From: Thermoguttaceae bacterium
GTDB taxonomy: Bacteria; Planctomycetota; Planctomycetia; Pirellulales; Thermoguttaceae
Reading direction: 5' to 3'
Assembly (NCBI GenBank): GCA_017937485.1
Contig: JAGBDN010000025.1
Location: 1 to 64,000, forward strand
Length of the DNA: 64,000 nt
The position numbers and the translations under genes are program-made. The notes beneath the pieces were generated by a model. The model was not told the origin of the DNA and did no database searches. It worked only from the letters and a program-made list of their open reading frames with translations. Positions 37,006 to 46,640 of this stretch are shown here, one piece after another (within the stretch, counting starts at the first letter, position 1; each line of letters starts with the position of its first letter).

Positions 37006-38757
37006 GTGTCGAGATTTAATTGGAACGCCGTTGATTTTCAAGAGCTTTTGGCCAAAGGGAAGGCGCAAGGGTACATTACCGTTCAAGAATTCACTCAATT
37101 GATCGTTACCGCCGACTCGATCGATTCGAACGTCGTCAAAGAATGGAAAGCGCGTCTCGACGAAGAAGACGTCGAAATCGTCGAGGACGACGACTCGCAA
37201 GACGCTTGCTTCGACTACTTTGTTTCCGACGACGACGCCCCGACTCGCGCCGCCGATTATGAAGAATATCGCGTCGAACGCGAACCGGAACGCGTCGAAT
37301 CCGTCGCCGCCGCGCTCGATTTCGGCGAAACGGAACGCTGGAACTCCGACCCGATTCGTCTTTACTTGTCGCAACTTGCCGATATTCCGCTTCTTACGCG
37401 AGAAGAAGAAGTCGCCGCGTCGCGTAAAATTGAAACGACTCGCCGTCGTTTCCGCCGCGCCGTTTTCTCCGCGCCCGCCGCCGTTTGCGAAACGACCCGC
37501 CTTGTTCGCGACGTTTACGAAGGACGCGCCGCGTTCGACCGCACCATCAAAAAAAACATTTCCGAACGTTTTTCTAAAGAGGCGATTCAAAATCGAATCC
37601 CGGCGAATCTTGAAACGCTCGAACGCGCCGTCGACCGTTTGCGCGGCGACTGGCGGCGGTTGCGTTCTTCGTCGACTCCGCTCGAAGAAAAGGCTAAAAT
37701 CCGACGCGAAGCGAGTTTGCGTCGCCGCCGTTGCGCTCTTTTGCTCGAAGAATTGAGCCTGCGCACCCGTCGCGCTCACGCCGTCGTTAAAATGATGAAA
37801 GCGACGAGCGCTCGTTTCGCCGAATTGCGCGCCTTTATGAATTCGCCGCGGTACGCTTGCGCCTCGCCGAACCGTCGCGCCGCGATCAAAGCCGAATGGC
37901 GTTCCCTTCGCCGCCAAGCGCAAGAATCGCCCCGCGGCTTGGCGCGTCGACTCGAAAAAATCGCTCGTTACCAACGCGAATACGAAGAAGCGAAAAGCGC
38001 TTTGTCGCGCGGCAATCTGCGCCTCGTCGTGTCGATCGCGAAAAAATATCGCAACCGCGGCATGAGTTTCCTCGACCTCATCCAAGAAGGCAACACCGGC
38101 CTGATGCGCGCCGTCGACAAATTCGAATACCGAAGAGGTTATAAATTCTCCACTTACGCCACTTGGTGGATTCGTCAGGCGATCACTCGCGCGATCTCGG
38201 AACAAGCCCGCACCATTCGCATTCCGGCGCATATGATCGACGTTTTGTCGAAATTGCGAACGCTTCAAAAGGACGAATTTCAACGTTCCGGACGCGAACT
38301 TAGCGTCGAAGAATTGTCGTTGCGCGCCAAAATGTGTCCGAAAGAACTCGAAAGCATTTTGCAAACCGGCGCTTCTCCGATCAGCCTCGAACGCCCGATC
38401 GGCGATTACGACGACGCCAATTTCGGCGATTTCGTCGCCGACTCTTCTTACGAACGTCCGGAAAAGAGCGCCGGCAACCAGATGTTGCGCAAGGAGTTAG
38501 ACAAACTCCTGAAAACGCTGACGCACCGCGAGCGCGAAATCATCAAATTGCGTTACGGTTTCAAAAACGGCTATATGTACACGCTCGAAGAGGTCGGACG
38601 CATCTTCGAAGTTACCCGCGAGCGAGTGCGCCAAATCGAAGCAAAGGCGGTCAAAAAACTGCAAACGCCCGGTCGTTCGCGCCGTCTTCTCGGTTTCCTC
38701 GACGAACTTGATCGCGAGGCCGTTCTTGCGGAAAGCGGCGGCGCGTTCGGAAAATAA
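37006..38757 (+). CDS. rpoD: Primary RNA polymerase sigma factor (sigma-70/RpoD)
   Basis: It directs core RNA polymerase to housekeeping promoters. The 583 residues show region 1.2 ([21 protein letters not shown]), a long non-conserved Arg-rich segment, regions 2.1-2.4 ([49 protein letters not shown]), region 3 and region 4.2 ([23 protein letters not shown]). The start is taken as GTG at 37006, where AAGGAG stands seven bases upstream; an in-frame upstream start at 36934 has no such site and adds 24 unlike residues. The region 2.4 and 4.2 sequences agree with the TATAAT/TTGACA-like promoters read in this window. It lies downstream of dnaG. Confidence 0.96.
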   Translation: MSRFNWNAVDFQELLAKGKAQGYITVQEFTQLIVTADSIDSNVVKEWKARLDEEDVEIVEDDDSQDACFDYFVSDDDAPTRAADYEEYRVEREPERVESVAAALDFGETERWNSDPIRLYLSQLADIPLLTREEEVAASRKIETTRRRFRRAVFSAPAAVCETTRLVRDVYEGRAAFDRTIKKNISERFSKEAIQNRIPANLETLERAVDRLRGDWRRLRSSSTPLEEKAKIRREASLRRRRCALLLEELSLRTRRAHAVVKMMKATSARFAELRAFMNSPRYACASPNRRAAIKAEWRSLRRQAQESPRGLARRLEKIARYQREYEEAKSALSRGNLRLVVSIAKKYRNRGMSFLDLIQEGNTGLMRAVDKFEYRRGYKFSTYATWWIRQAITRAISEQARTIRIPAHMIDVLSKLRTLQKDEFQRSGRELSVEELSLRAKMCPKELESILQTGASPISLERPIGDYDDANFGDFVADSSYERPEKSAGNQMLRKELDKLLKTLTHREREIIKLRYGFKNGYMYTLEEVGRIFEVTRERVRQIEAKAVKKLQTPGRSRRLLGFLDELDREAVLAESGGAFGK

Positions 38758-38808
38758 CCGACGCGCAAACCGTTGTCATTCAACGCTTAACACCGGAACA
38801 TTTTCAAA

Positions 38809-40293
38809 ATGCGATTTAAAACGGCGACGCTCGGGTGCAAGGTTAATCAATACGAAACGCAGTTTTTGCGAACGGCGTTCGTCGCGAACGGTTGGGAAGC
38901 GGTCGACGACGACGCGTCGTCGGACTCCGTCGATCTTGTTCTCGTCAACACCTGTTCGGTAACGGCGGAAAGCGACGCAAAGAGCCGAAAAACGGTTTCG
39001 CATTTCGCCAAACTTTATCCGAACGCGGAAATCGTTGTTTTAGGTTGTTTTGCGGCGTCGAATTCGACCGTCGCGGCGGGTCTTCCGAACGTTTCGGAAG
39101 TCGTTCCGGACAAACGACGTCTTGTCGACTTTTTGCGACGACGCGGTTTAGAAACGATTCCGACCGGAGTCGACGGTTTCGCGGAACGCCGCCGCGCTTA
39201 CGTCAAAATTCAAGACGGTTGCCGCGTCGGGTGCGCCTATTGCATTATCCCGTCGACGCGCCCTTACCTGCAGAGCCGACGTCCCGACGATATTCTCGCC
39301 GAAGCGCGAACGCTTGTCGCCGCCGGTTATCGCGAAATCGTCCTAACCGGCATTCATCTCGGACATTACGGCGTCGACTTTTACCGCGCGACGCCGGAAT
39401 CTTTGCCGCCGGTTCCCGACGACGCGCCGCTCGACGCTTACCTCGAACGCGTCGCTCGCGTTCCGGTCGAAGAGCGAACCGACCTCGGCGCGCTCTTGCG
39501 AACCCTTGTCGACGCGGAGCTTCCCGTTCGTTGGCGTCTCGGAAGTCTCGAAGCGGTCGAAGTTTGCGACAAAACGTTGCGCGTTTTCGAAGAGCGTCCG
39601 GACGTTCTTTGCCCGCAATTTCACCTCTCGATGCAAAGCGGCGACGACGCCGTTTTGGCCGCGATGCGTCGTCGTTGGTCGAGCGCGCCGTTTATCGAAA
39701 AATGCCGCGAAATTTGCCGTCGAATCCCCGACGCCGCGCTGACGACCGACGTTATCGTCGGCTTTCCCGGCGAAACTAACGCTCAATTTGAAAGGACTTG
39801 CGACGTCGTCCGCGAGCTCGAATTTTCGCGCGTTCACGTCTTCCGTTTTAGTCCGCGCGCCGGAACGGTCGCGGCCGGTCTTCCGAACCAAATCGCGCCG
39901 GAAGTCAAAAAAGAACGCGCCGCTCGCTTGCAACAGATCGCAAACGAACTGCGCGAACGGTTTGCGGAGCGCTTCGTCGGCAAAACGGCCCGCGTTCTCG
40001 TCGAGGAGATCGAACGACGCCCCGACGGTCGAATCGTCGCGACCGGAACGACCGACCGCTATTTCAACGTCGAAATTCCGCTTAACGACGCCGCGTCGAC
40101 CATCGAACGCAACTCGTTAAACGAAGACGTTTCCGCCGTCGCTCGACGAACCGCGCCTCTTGCGCTCGCCGCCGCGTCTCCGCGTTCGGAATCGCTCGAA
40201 ACGTCAAACGGCGTCGCGCTTGGCGACGTTCTCGACGTTCGCTTGACGTCCCGCCGCGGCGACATTTTGTCGGGCGTCCGCGAACAAAATTGA
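38809..40293 (+). CDS. mtaB: tRNA t6A37 methylthiotransferase
   Basis: MtaB adds a methylthio group to threonylcarbamoyl-adenosine 37 of tRNAs, using two iron-sulfur clusters. The N-terminal MTTase domain has three Cys (TLGCKVNQYE, VNTCSVTAESD, VLGCFAAS), and the radical SAM motif is DGCRVGCAYCIIPSTRP. Later family motifs are VLTGIHLGHYG, LSMQSGDDAVLAAMRRRW, DVIVGFPGET and FRFSPRAGT. A TRAM-like C-terminal part is present. MtaB, not MiaB or RimO, is preferred because of GCKVNQYE and the TGIHLG motif. It starts 51 bases after rpoD, so it may be co-transcribed. Confidence 0.92.
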   Translation: MRFKTATLGCKVNQYETQFLRTAFVANGWEAVDDDASSDSVDLVLVNTCSVTAESDAKSRKTVSHFAKLYPNAEIVVLGCFAASNSTVAAGLPNVSEVVPDKRRLVDFLRRRGLETIPTGVDGFAERRRAYVKIQDGCRVGCAYCIIPSTRPYLQSRRPDDILAEARTLVAAGYREIVLTGIHLGHYGVDFYRATPESLPPVPDDAPLDAYLERVARVPVEERTDLGALLRTLVDAELPVRWRLGSLEAVEVCDKTLRVFEERPDVLCPQFHLSMQSGDDAVLAAMRRRWSSAPFIEKCREICRRIPDAALTTDVIVGFPGETNAQFERTCDVVRELEFSRVHVFRFSPRAGTVAAGLPNQIAPEVKKERAARLQQIANELRERFAERFVGKTARVLVEEIERRPDGRIVATGTTDRYFNVEIPLNDAASTIERNSLNEDVSAVARRTAPLALAAASPRSESLETSNGVALGDVLDVRLTSRRGDILSGVREQN

Positions 40294-40348
40294 CGTCGCG
40301 TCGTTCGCCGTCGTTTCAAGCGCGCTTTATCCCTCGCCGTCGCGTCGT

Positions 40349-41698
40349 TTACGTCCCCAAATCGACGTCGACCGTTTTCGCTTCGAAACCTTCCGCTTCA
40401 AAGAATTTCGCCTTCGGCAAACGCCAAAGCGCCGCGACGAGCGAATGCGGGAACGTTTGGCGCCGCGTCTCGTAATTTTCCGCGATATTATTGTAATACT
40501 CGCGCGCCAACGCGATTCTGTCTTCCGCGTCGACGACGCCTTGCCGCAAATTCGCAAAGTTCTTATCCGCGCCAAGTTCCGGAGCGCCCTCGACGAGCGC
40601 AAGCAAACGCGGAGCAAGCGCGGTCGCTTCGGCGGTTCCGGACGTCGCGCCGTTCGTCGACACGACGTCAACGCGCAAAATCGTCTCTTGACTCCGCAAC
40701 GCCGCCAACGTTTCTTGAACGTCTCGTTCGTGTCGCGCCGTTAATTTTACCGCGTCCGCCAACGCCGGAATCAAGTCGGCCCGTCGCTTTAACTCCACGT
40801 CGATATTCGATTTAGCTTGGTCGACGCGTCGTTTAAACTCGACGAACGAATTGACGTAATCAAGCCCGGCGCGCAGAATCCAAAGCGCGACGCAAACGCC
40901 GCCCCCCCAAAGCGCGCCGAAACCGATCGCGCTTCGCTCCGCGCCCCAAACGCCAGGAAGGCAAGCGCCAAATCCGACGGCGCAAAGGAACGCCGCCGCC
41001 AACGCCAATTTCTCGCTAAAATTAGCGTCCTTCCGCGCCTTTTCCTCGTCGCCGCAAACGATCAAAAAGGTCGGCTCCGTTTCGTCTTTCGCAATTTCAA
41101 CGGCGACGACGTCCTTGCGAACCCGCGATTTTCCCAAGACGTAAACGGCGGAACTCAACGGGACGCCGACTTCGGTAAAGCGACGTATCCCGCAAGAATT
41201 CGGAAGTTCGGAACGTCCGTCCGCCCACTTGAAATACTCCGGCGCCGAGCGGTCGAGCGTCTCTTCGACGAATTTCTCGGCGACAATTTCCGCTCCTTTC
41301 GGATCGACGCGCACCGCCCCGGTTTCGTCGCGCAAATAAAACGGCGCCCGACTCTCGTTTTCGGCCAACGTCTTCCAAACGGCCTCCGTTTTCGTTACGC
41401 TTTCGCCGTCGGAATTTTTCTTCGTTCGCGTTTCAATCCTTTTTTCCTCGATTTTCGTCTTAACGTAAACGCAGGAACGTCCGGACATAGGAGCGACGAG
41501 GCCCTCGCCGCGTTCGCTCTCCGCCGTTCCGCTCAACTCGACCAAACCGACGAAAACGCCCTTCGCTTTCGACGTCGGCAAAAACGCGATCAAACGCCGC
41601 GTCCGCGCTCGCCCAAACGCGTCCCAAAGAAAAATCGCCGCGCCCGCCAACAACAAAAGGCAAGCGATCCCAAGATAAAATCGAATATCCGCGTCCAT
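40349..41698 (-). CDS. GIDE-LemA fusion protein (copy 1)
   Basis: A 449-residue membrane protein joining two families. An N-terminal hydrophobic segment (about 8-26) leads into a GIDE-like (PF12483 type) region: GFVGLVELSGTAES-like sequence, LVAPMSGRSCVYVKTKIEE, FYLRDETGAVRVDPKGAE, FTEVGVPLSSAVYVLGKS and PTFLIVCGDEEKARKD. Two further hydrophobic helices follow (about 230-250 and 258-275). The C-terminal part is LemA-like: DQAKSNIDVELKRRADLIPALADAV, FANLRQGVVDAEDRIALAREYYNNIAENYETRRQTFP-type sequence and KFFEAEGFE. Known LemA and GIDE proteins often neighbour each other; function is unsettled. A paralogue lies immediately upstream on the same strand. Confidence 0.88.
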   Translation of the reverse strand: MDADIRFYLGIACLLLLAGAAIFLWDAFGRARTRRLIAFLPTSKAKGVFVGLVELSGTAESERGEGLVAPMSGRSCVYVKTKIEEKRIETRTKKNSDGESVTKTEAVWKTLAENESRAPFYLRDETGAVRVDPKGAEIVAEKFVEETLDRSAPEYFKWADGRSELPNSCGIRRFTEVGVPLSSAVYVLGKSRVRKDVVAVEIAKDETEPTFLIVCGDEEKARKDANFSEKLALAAAFLCAVGFGACLPGVWGAERSAIGFGALWGGGVCVALWILRAGLDYVNSFVEFKRRVDQAKSNIDVELKRRADLIPALADAVKLTARHERDVQETLAALRSQETILRVDVVSTNGATSGTAEATALAPRLLALVEGAPELGADKNFANLRQGVVDAEDRIALAREYYNNIAENYETRRQTFPHSLVAALWRLPKAKFFEAEGFEAKTVDVDLGT

Positions 41699-41746
41699 CT
41701 TACCGCGCCTTAATCAAACCAATATAAATCCAATATTTACATTTAC

Positions 41747-43066
41747 TTAAACTTCTTTTTCTAAGTTTGCGGCGACCGTTTTCGCCTCAAACCCTTTCGC
41801 CTCGAAAAACTTCGCCGGCGGCAATTTTAAAAACGACGCGACATAACAATACGGAACCGTTTGTCGTCGCGTCTCGTAATTTTCGACGATATTATTATAG
41901 TACTCCCGCGCCAACGCCACGCGGTCTTCCGCGTCGGCCATCTGTCGTTGCAAATACGCAAACGCTTGATTCGAACGGAGTTCCGGATACTTTTCCCGCG
42001 CGGCGAACAATCGCGCCGCCAACGCGCTGGGAACGAACGCCTCCGCTCCGTCGACTCGAACAATCTTTCGCTGTTTTCGAAGCGTCGCCAACATCGCCCG
42101 CCATTCGCGCTCGTATCGAGCCAAACATTTCGCCGCGCTCGCCAACGCCGGAATCAAATCCGAACGCCGCTTTAACTCAACGTCGACGTTCGCTTTCGCT
42201 TGGTCGACACGGCGACGCAAATCTACTAGCGAATTAGCCGTCGCGACGGCGACGCCCGCGCTCCAAATCGCGACGAAAACGGCGCTTCCGCCCAAAATCG
42301 CCAACGCCGCGTTCGGTTCGCCGCGTTCAGATAAAGCGTAAGCGACGAAGCCGGTTAACACGACGCAACCGAGATAAGCCCAAGCCCAATAACACGTTTC
42401 GAGAAAACTTTGATTGTTCCGCGCGCTCTTTTCCGTTTGCGCAATCAAAAACGTCGGCTCTTCCGGATCGGCGGCGATTTCCGCGGCGACGACGTCCGTT
42501 CGCAAGCGAGAACGCCCTAAAACGTAAATACTGGAATGCAAAGGGATTCCAACTTCTCTAAAACGTCGGCGACCGCAAGAATTGAACGCTTCTCGGACGC
42601 CGCCGGCCCAAGAGTAAAACTCCGGTTGCGTCCGCGTAAGCGTTTGATAAAGCAAGAGTTCCGGCTCGACTTTGGCTCCGTTCGGGTCGACGCGCACCGC
42701 CCCGGTTTCGTCGCGCAGATAAAAAAGCGTTTGCTGGGAATTGGAAGCGATCGGTCGCCAAACGCGCCGCGTTCTCGTTACCGACCGTCCGTTTCGCTTC
42801 GTTCGATACTTTTCCAGCCGCTCTTCCTCGACGCTCGTCGCGACGTAAACGCAAGACTTGCCGGACATTGAAGCGACGATCGCGGAGCCGACTTCGCACT
42901 CCGCCGTCCCTTTTAGCTCGACAAGCCCGATAAAAACGGCCTTCGTTTTCGCCGTCGGCAAGTTCTCAATTAAGCGTCGCGTTCGCAACGATTTAAACGC
43001 GCCGGGAAACCCCAACGCGACGCCGAGCGCACAAAAAAGCAAAAGTCCCGCGATTACGCCTTCCAT
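41747..43066 (-). CDS. GIDE-LemA fusion protein (copy 2)
   Basis: A 439-residue paralogue of the downstream gene with the same order of parts: an N-terminal membrane segment, GIDE-like region (IVASMSGKSCVYVATSVEE, FYLRDETGAVRVDPNGAK, FREVGIPLHSSIYVLGRS, EPTFLIAQ), two hydrophobic helices and LemA-like domain (DQAKANVDVELKRRSDLIPALASAA, ADAEDRVALAREYYNNIVENYETRRQTVP-like, KFFEAKGFEAKT). The two copies are similar along their whole length by eye but clearly diverged, so this is an old tandem duplication. It lies 48 bases upstream of copy 1 and 40 bases downstream of tatD, probably in one transcript. Confidence 0.88.
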   Translation of the reverse strand: MEGVIAGLLLFCALGVALGFPGAFKSLRTRRLIENLPTAKTKAVFIGLVELKGTAECEVGSAIVASMSGKSCVYVATSVEEERLEKYRTKRNGRSVTRTRRVWRPIASNSQQTLFYLRDETGAVRVDPNGAKVEPELLLYQTLTRTQPEFYSWAGGVREAFNSCGRRRFREVGIPLHSSIYVLGRSRLRTDVVAAEIAADPEEPTFLIAQTEKSARNNQSFLETCYWAWAYLGCVVLTGFVAYALSERGEPNAALAILGGSAVFVAIWSAGVAVATANSLVDLRRRVDQAKANVDVELKRRSDLIPALASAAKCLARYEREWRAMLATLRKQRKIVRVDGAEAFVPSALAARLFAAREKYPELRSNQAFAYLQRQMADAEDRVALAREYYNNIVENYETRRQTVPYCYVASFLKLPPAKFFEAKGFEAKTVAANLEKEV

Positions 43067-43106
43067 CTTTTCCCTCGCCGCGTCGACGTTAAGATTCCCG
43101 CGCGTT

Positions 43107-43982
43107 TCAGCGCGTCGGCCAACATTGGAAAAAGCGTTTTTCGTTCAGCGCGATTTGACGGTAAAGTTCGTCGATCGGCGTTTTACGAATTGCCGCGATC
43201 TCCTCCGCGACCCCGACGACCGACGCCGGCGCGCTCAACAAAGCGCCGTCCGAGTCCCGCGCTTCGACGGCGAACGACGCGATTTGACTCAGCGGCTTCC
43301 CGTATCCGTTCGGCGGAAGCGGCGTCGGCGCGTCGCTCTCGACTAAAATCCGGTCGCGCGGGACTTTAGCGACCGTCTCGCGAGCTCGAACCGCGTTCGG
43401 AGCGACGCAACGCGGCGAAAACGAGAAGAAAACGTTCGACGCAAGCGCCCGTTCGATCTCCGCTTCGGTCGCCGTCCACGAATGCAAGAGCCAAACCGGA
43501 ACCTTCGAGTAGTCGCGCAAAATCTTTAACGTCAAGTCGTTGGCGCGAACCGAATGCAAAACGACCGGCAGTTTTCGTTCGTTCGCAATCTCCAACTGCG
43601 TTCGAAGAACCGTCTCTTGCGCCGCCGCGTCGAGATTTCGCACCGCGAAGTCGAGTCCGACCTCGCCGAGCGCCGCTCCGGAAACGCCGTCCGCGCTTAG
43701 GGTTGCGTCCAACATAATCTTCAACGCGGTCTCCCAATCGCCGTCGATTCGCCCGACGTTCCAAGGATGAACGCCGAACGTCGGAAAAACGTTCGGATAT
43801 TTTTTCGCGATTTCCGCCGTTTTTTTCCAGTCGGCCGGCGACGTTCCGCAACACACGAACCGACGAACGCCGCGCGCTCTCGCTCGCTCGAAATAAACCG
43901 TCAAATCGTCGCCGAAACGCCCGTCTTGCAAGTGCGAATGAACGTCGCTAATTCCCGCTCCCGTCGACTCCGCAAATCCCAT
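43107..43982 (-). CDS. tatD: TatD-family deoxyribonuclease
   Basis: A 291-residue metal-dependent hydrolase of the TatD family, known as a 3'-5' exonuclease acting in DNA repair. The metal-binding motifs are DVHSHLQD, GVHPW, LGEVGLDF, VVLHSV, WLLHSW and VESDAPTPLPP. The ATG at 43982 is preceded by AAAGGAAAG; a non-ATG start slightly upstream is possible. It sits between the HtrA terminator and the GIDE-LemA pair and is probably the first gene of that transcript. Substrate assignment is by family only. Confidence 0.88.
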   Translation of the reverse strand: MGFAESTGAGISDVHSHLQDGRFGDDLTVYFERARARGVRRFVCCGTSPADWKKTAEIAKKYPNVFPTFGVHPWNVGRIDGDWETALKIMLDATLSADGVSGAALGEVGLDFAVRNLDAAAQETVLRTQLEIANERKLPVVLHSVRANDLTLKILRDYSKVPVWLLHSWTATEAEIERALASNVFFSFSPRCVAPNAVRARETVAKVPRDRILVESDAPTPLPPNGYGKPLSQIASFAVEARDSDGALLSAPASVVGVAEEIAAIRKTPIDELYRQIALNEKRFFQCWPTR

Positions 43983-44068
43983 CGTTAAACGCTTTCCTTT
44001 TCTAGACAACGCGTTGTCCGAGCGTCGCGCCGTTTAAGCCGACGCCGTTCGTCGCGGTTAAAGTTCAA

Positions 44069-44110
44069 TAAAAAACGACGCGAACCCCGCTTGGCGCGGC
44101 TCGCGTCGTT
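44069..44110 (-). terminator. Intrinsic terminator of htrA
   Basis: AACGACGCGA (44074-44083) pairs with TCGCGTCGTT (44101-44110); on the minus strand it is followed by TTTTTTATTG. Confidence 0.85.
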
Positions 44111-44238
44111 AAGACGTTTGTCGAACGCAAAAGTTTCGACGTTTCTTCCGCTATTTTCGCAACCGCCTTTCGGAGGTCGAGTCGAACGCGCTTTGCCAAC
44201 GCTCCAAACCGCGCCGATTCGGAGCTTAACGTCCGTCG

Positions 44239-45867
44239 TTACCGATTCAAATCGATTTCGAGAAAATAGGCGCGGTCGCCGCGAATCAAGTAAACGCGCG
44301 CTTTGCCGCCGTCAAGTCGCGCAAATTCCTCTTTCTTTTGCGCGATGTAGTACAGATTGTCGAGAGACGCGACGCTCAACTGACCTTCTTTCGAGTCGCC
44401 GACGCCGAAACCGAAAATCAAGTCGCCTTCTTGAACGCGGGCGTCGCCGCCGGTCAGCAACCCGTTTTTCACCGCTCGCGTTACCGTTACGCCGCCGTTC
44501 GGAGCAAAGTTAAAGTCGCCGATAGAAACGGCTTGCAACTTCGGATAACGTTCGCGATACTCCTCGGGCGACGTCGTTTCAACCTCGACGCCCAAGACGC
44601 GCCAAACTTGCGACGCGCGTTTCGAACCTTCGAAAGAGGAAGGCGTCGGCGCCTTTTCGGAACCGGCGAAATCGGCGGTCGTCAAGCCTTCGTCGACCGA
44701 TTCGGCGACGGCGACGGAAGTCGCGGCGTCGGCGTATTCTTCCGCGACGGGCGAGCGCCGGGGTTTGCGAGCGACGAACGTTTCGTCGCGATCGCTCGCT
44801 AAGTCGCTAAACGCGACCAAAGTTTCCTTGGTTTCGCCGTCGCGTTGAACGCGCAATTCGGCGACGTCGGTTAAATCCATCCCGATAAGCGAACACGTAA
44901 AGTCAAGGGACGAGCGCACTTCAAAACCGTTCGACGACACGAGAACGTCCCCCGGCTCGATCCCGGCTTGCGCGGCGGGACTCTTCGCTTCAACCGATTC
45001 GACGAGCAAACAGTCTTCGCCGTTTCCGTCGGCCGGATATTCCGGCGCCTCGGCGTCGATCACGCGGAATTTCAGCCCGTGATGCGTCATTTTCGCGACG
45101 GATTGCCGAATCATTCGTTCCGCGACTTCGGAAACGACGTCGATCGGAATCGCAAACGCAATATTTTCGGCTTCTTCGCGCACGGCGGCGTTGAGCCCGA
45201 TCATTTCTCCGTCGATGTTGACGAGCGGGCCGCCGGAATTGCCGGGATTAATCGGCGCGTCGGTTTGAATCATCGAATCGTAAGCCAACGCGTCGCTAAC
45301 TTCCAACGGTCGTCCAAGCGCGCTTACGATGCCGCGAGTAACCGAACCGTCGTATCCGAAAGGATTTCCGATCGCGTAAACTTCTTCGGCCAACTCGACG
45401 AGTTCGGAACGGCCCATCCGAATTTTCTTCATCGGCGATTTCGGTTTGATTTTCAGAATCGCCAAGTCGGTCGCGACGTCGTTGCGAATCAGCTCGACGT
45501 CGCGATAACGTTCGCCGTCGGCCGTAACGACTTCCAATTTAAGAAGCCCTTTAACAACGTGATAGTTCGTCAGAATGTACCCGCGTTCGTCGACGACGAC
45601 GCCGGCGCCCATACCGTTGTAGACTTCGCAACGAGCGGCGCCGCGTTGTCCGACGGCGCCCTGTTTTTCGCCTTGAATGCTAACGACCGATTTGCACGTT
45701 TCCTTAACGATCTTCACCCAAGGAGATTTCGGCGTTCGCGACCAACGTTGTTCGCCGCCGTCGGCCCAAGTCGTCGCCGCCGTCGTCGAAACCGCCGTCA
45801 AGGCGCAGAAAAACGTCGCCCACCAAAGACGCCCGCCGTTCCAGTTCCCAAGCAACCGTTTTTTCAT
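44239..45867 (-). CDS. HtrA/DegP-type serine protease with PDZ domain
   Basis: A 542-residue exported protease. A basic, hydrophobic N-terminus (signal peptide or anchor to about residue 33) is followed by a trypsin-like domain with the triad His in LTNYHVV (about 103), Asp in ATDLAIL (about 133) and Ser in NPGNSGGPL (about 210). A PDZ domain follows (AAQAGIEPGDVLVSSNGFEV), then a long Ala/Ser-rich linker and a second region resembling a divergent PDZ (VQEGDLIFGFGVGDSKEG). Such proteases remove damaged periplasmic proteins. The ATG at 45867 is preferred over an in-frame TTG at 45882. It is monocistronic, ending at a strong terminator. Confidence 0.92.
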   Translation of the reverse strand: MKKRLLGNWNGGRLWWATFFCALTAVSTTAATTWADGGEQRWSRTPKSPWVKIVKETCKSVVSIQGEKQGAVGQRGAARCEVYNGMGAGVVVDERGYILTNYHVVKGLLKLEVVTADGERYRDVELIRNDVATDLAILKIKPKSPMKKIRMGRSELVELAEEVYAIGNPFGYDGSVTRGIVSALGRPLEVSDALAYDSMIQTDAPINPGNSGGPLVNIDGEMIGLNAAVREEAENIAFAIPIDVVSEVAERMIRQSVAKMTHHGLKFRVIDAEAPEYPADGNGEDCLLVESVEAKSPAAQAGIEPGDVLVSSNGFEVRSSLDFTCSLIGMDLTDVAELRVQRDGETKETLVAFSDLASDRDETFVARKPRRSPVAEEYADAATSVAVAESVDEGLTTADFAGSEKAPTPSSFEGSKRASQVWRVLGVEVETTSPEEYRERYPKLQAVSIGDFNFAPNGGVTVTRAVKNGLLTGGDARVQEGDLIFGFGVGDSKEGQLSVASLDNLYYIAQKKEEFARLDGGKARVYLIRGDRAYFLEIDLNR

Positions 45868-46370
45868 AGGAATATCGTCCAACCAAATAGGCCCCGCGGC
45901 GAACGAACCGTCGCCGCGCCAGCCGTTTTCGTTTCCTCGTCGCCCGTCCGCTTTAAGAAAAAGGAAAAAATTCGCTTAAAAAGTCGAAATTTTCGTTTTT
46001 TCTTCGCCGAACGCCGCCGGGAAAACGTCGCGTTTTTTTCGGAGTTTTACTCAAGTTTTCGCTCGATCCGAACGCCGCGGAAACGCTCCGTCGGGCTCGA
46101 ATCGGATATTCCGTTCATCGGTCTTCCGCGCCGAACGACTTAAGCCTTTTATTCCTTTTTTACGCTTTAGTCAGAATATTCAGGCAAATTCTTCATTGAA
46201 CGCTTATCGTTTCCCTTCCGCCAAACTCGCAATTCCTCCCAAGCGATTTCACTTTACTATTTACGCTAAATTTCCGGTCTTTTTATTCTTGCCATTCCTC
46301 CCAATCGCCGCATTTTTTCAACGCTTATTCTTCCCATTCTCCCCAAACAACGCAAAGCGCCGCGTCGAGA
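45868..46370. other. Intergenic region with pyrimidine-rich degenerate repeats
   Basis: No gene supported. From about 46180 the plus strand shows recurring ATTCCTCCCAAGCG, CATTCCTCCCAATCGCCGC and CATTCTCCCCAAACAACGC at about 46230, 46290 and 46336. Composition and spacing recall the 60-bp array at 9097-9449. Confidence 0.45.
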
Positions 46371-46640
46371 TTATTCGTCCGGTTTTAACAAAATGTAACA
46401 ACAAAGTATCAACACAAAGCCGCTCGTCGCGACGCAATGCCCGATCGCGTCCGGCACCGGAAGGGCGATTCGCCGCGCGGTCGTTCCCGCCAACGCCGAC
46501 GCCAGCCCTTCGTCCCCCCAACGTTTAACGACGACCCGCGCGACGCCGTCCCGCAACACCGCCTGTTGAACGACCACCATCTCGACGCCGAACGCCAATA
46601 GTAAAAAACCCGCGAACGCAACTCGCTCTCTCTTCGTCAT
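46371..46640 (-). CDS. Small two-helix membrane protein
   Basis: An 89-residue protein from the ATG at 46640, which has GGAGCGGAGG directly upstream. Two hydrophobic segments are clear: RVAFAGFLLLAFGVEMVVV near the N-terminus and HCVATSGFVLILCCYILL near the C-terminus, joined by a basic loop of about 45 residues. No family recognised. A longer frame to 46748 exists but begins with an Arg-rich stretch. It is isolated, divergent from the secreted TPR gene. An AT-rich TATATATTAATA at about 46687-46698 could be part of its promoter. Real but unproven. Confidence 0.6.
   Translation of the reverse strand: MTKRERVAFAGFLLLAFGVEMVVVQQAVLRDGVARVVVKRWGDEGLASALAGTTARRIALPVPDAIGHCVATSGFVLILCCYILLKPDE

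Noticed and set aside
40349..43066. Recent duplication or assembly repeat of the two GIDE-LemA genes
   Set aside because: The copies differ throughout at protein and DNA level, so they are old paralogues and not an assembly artefact.
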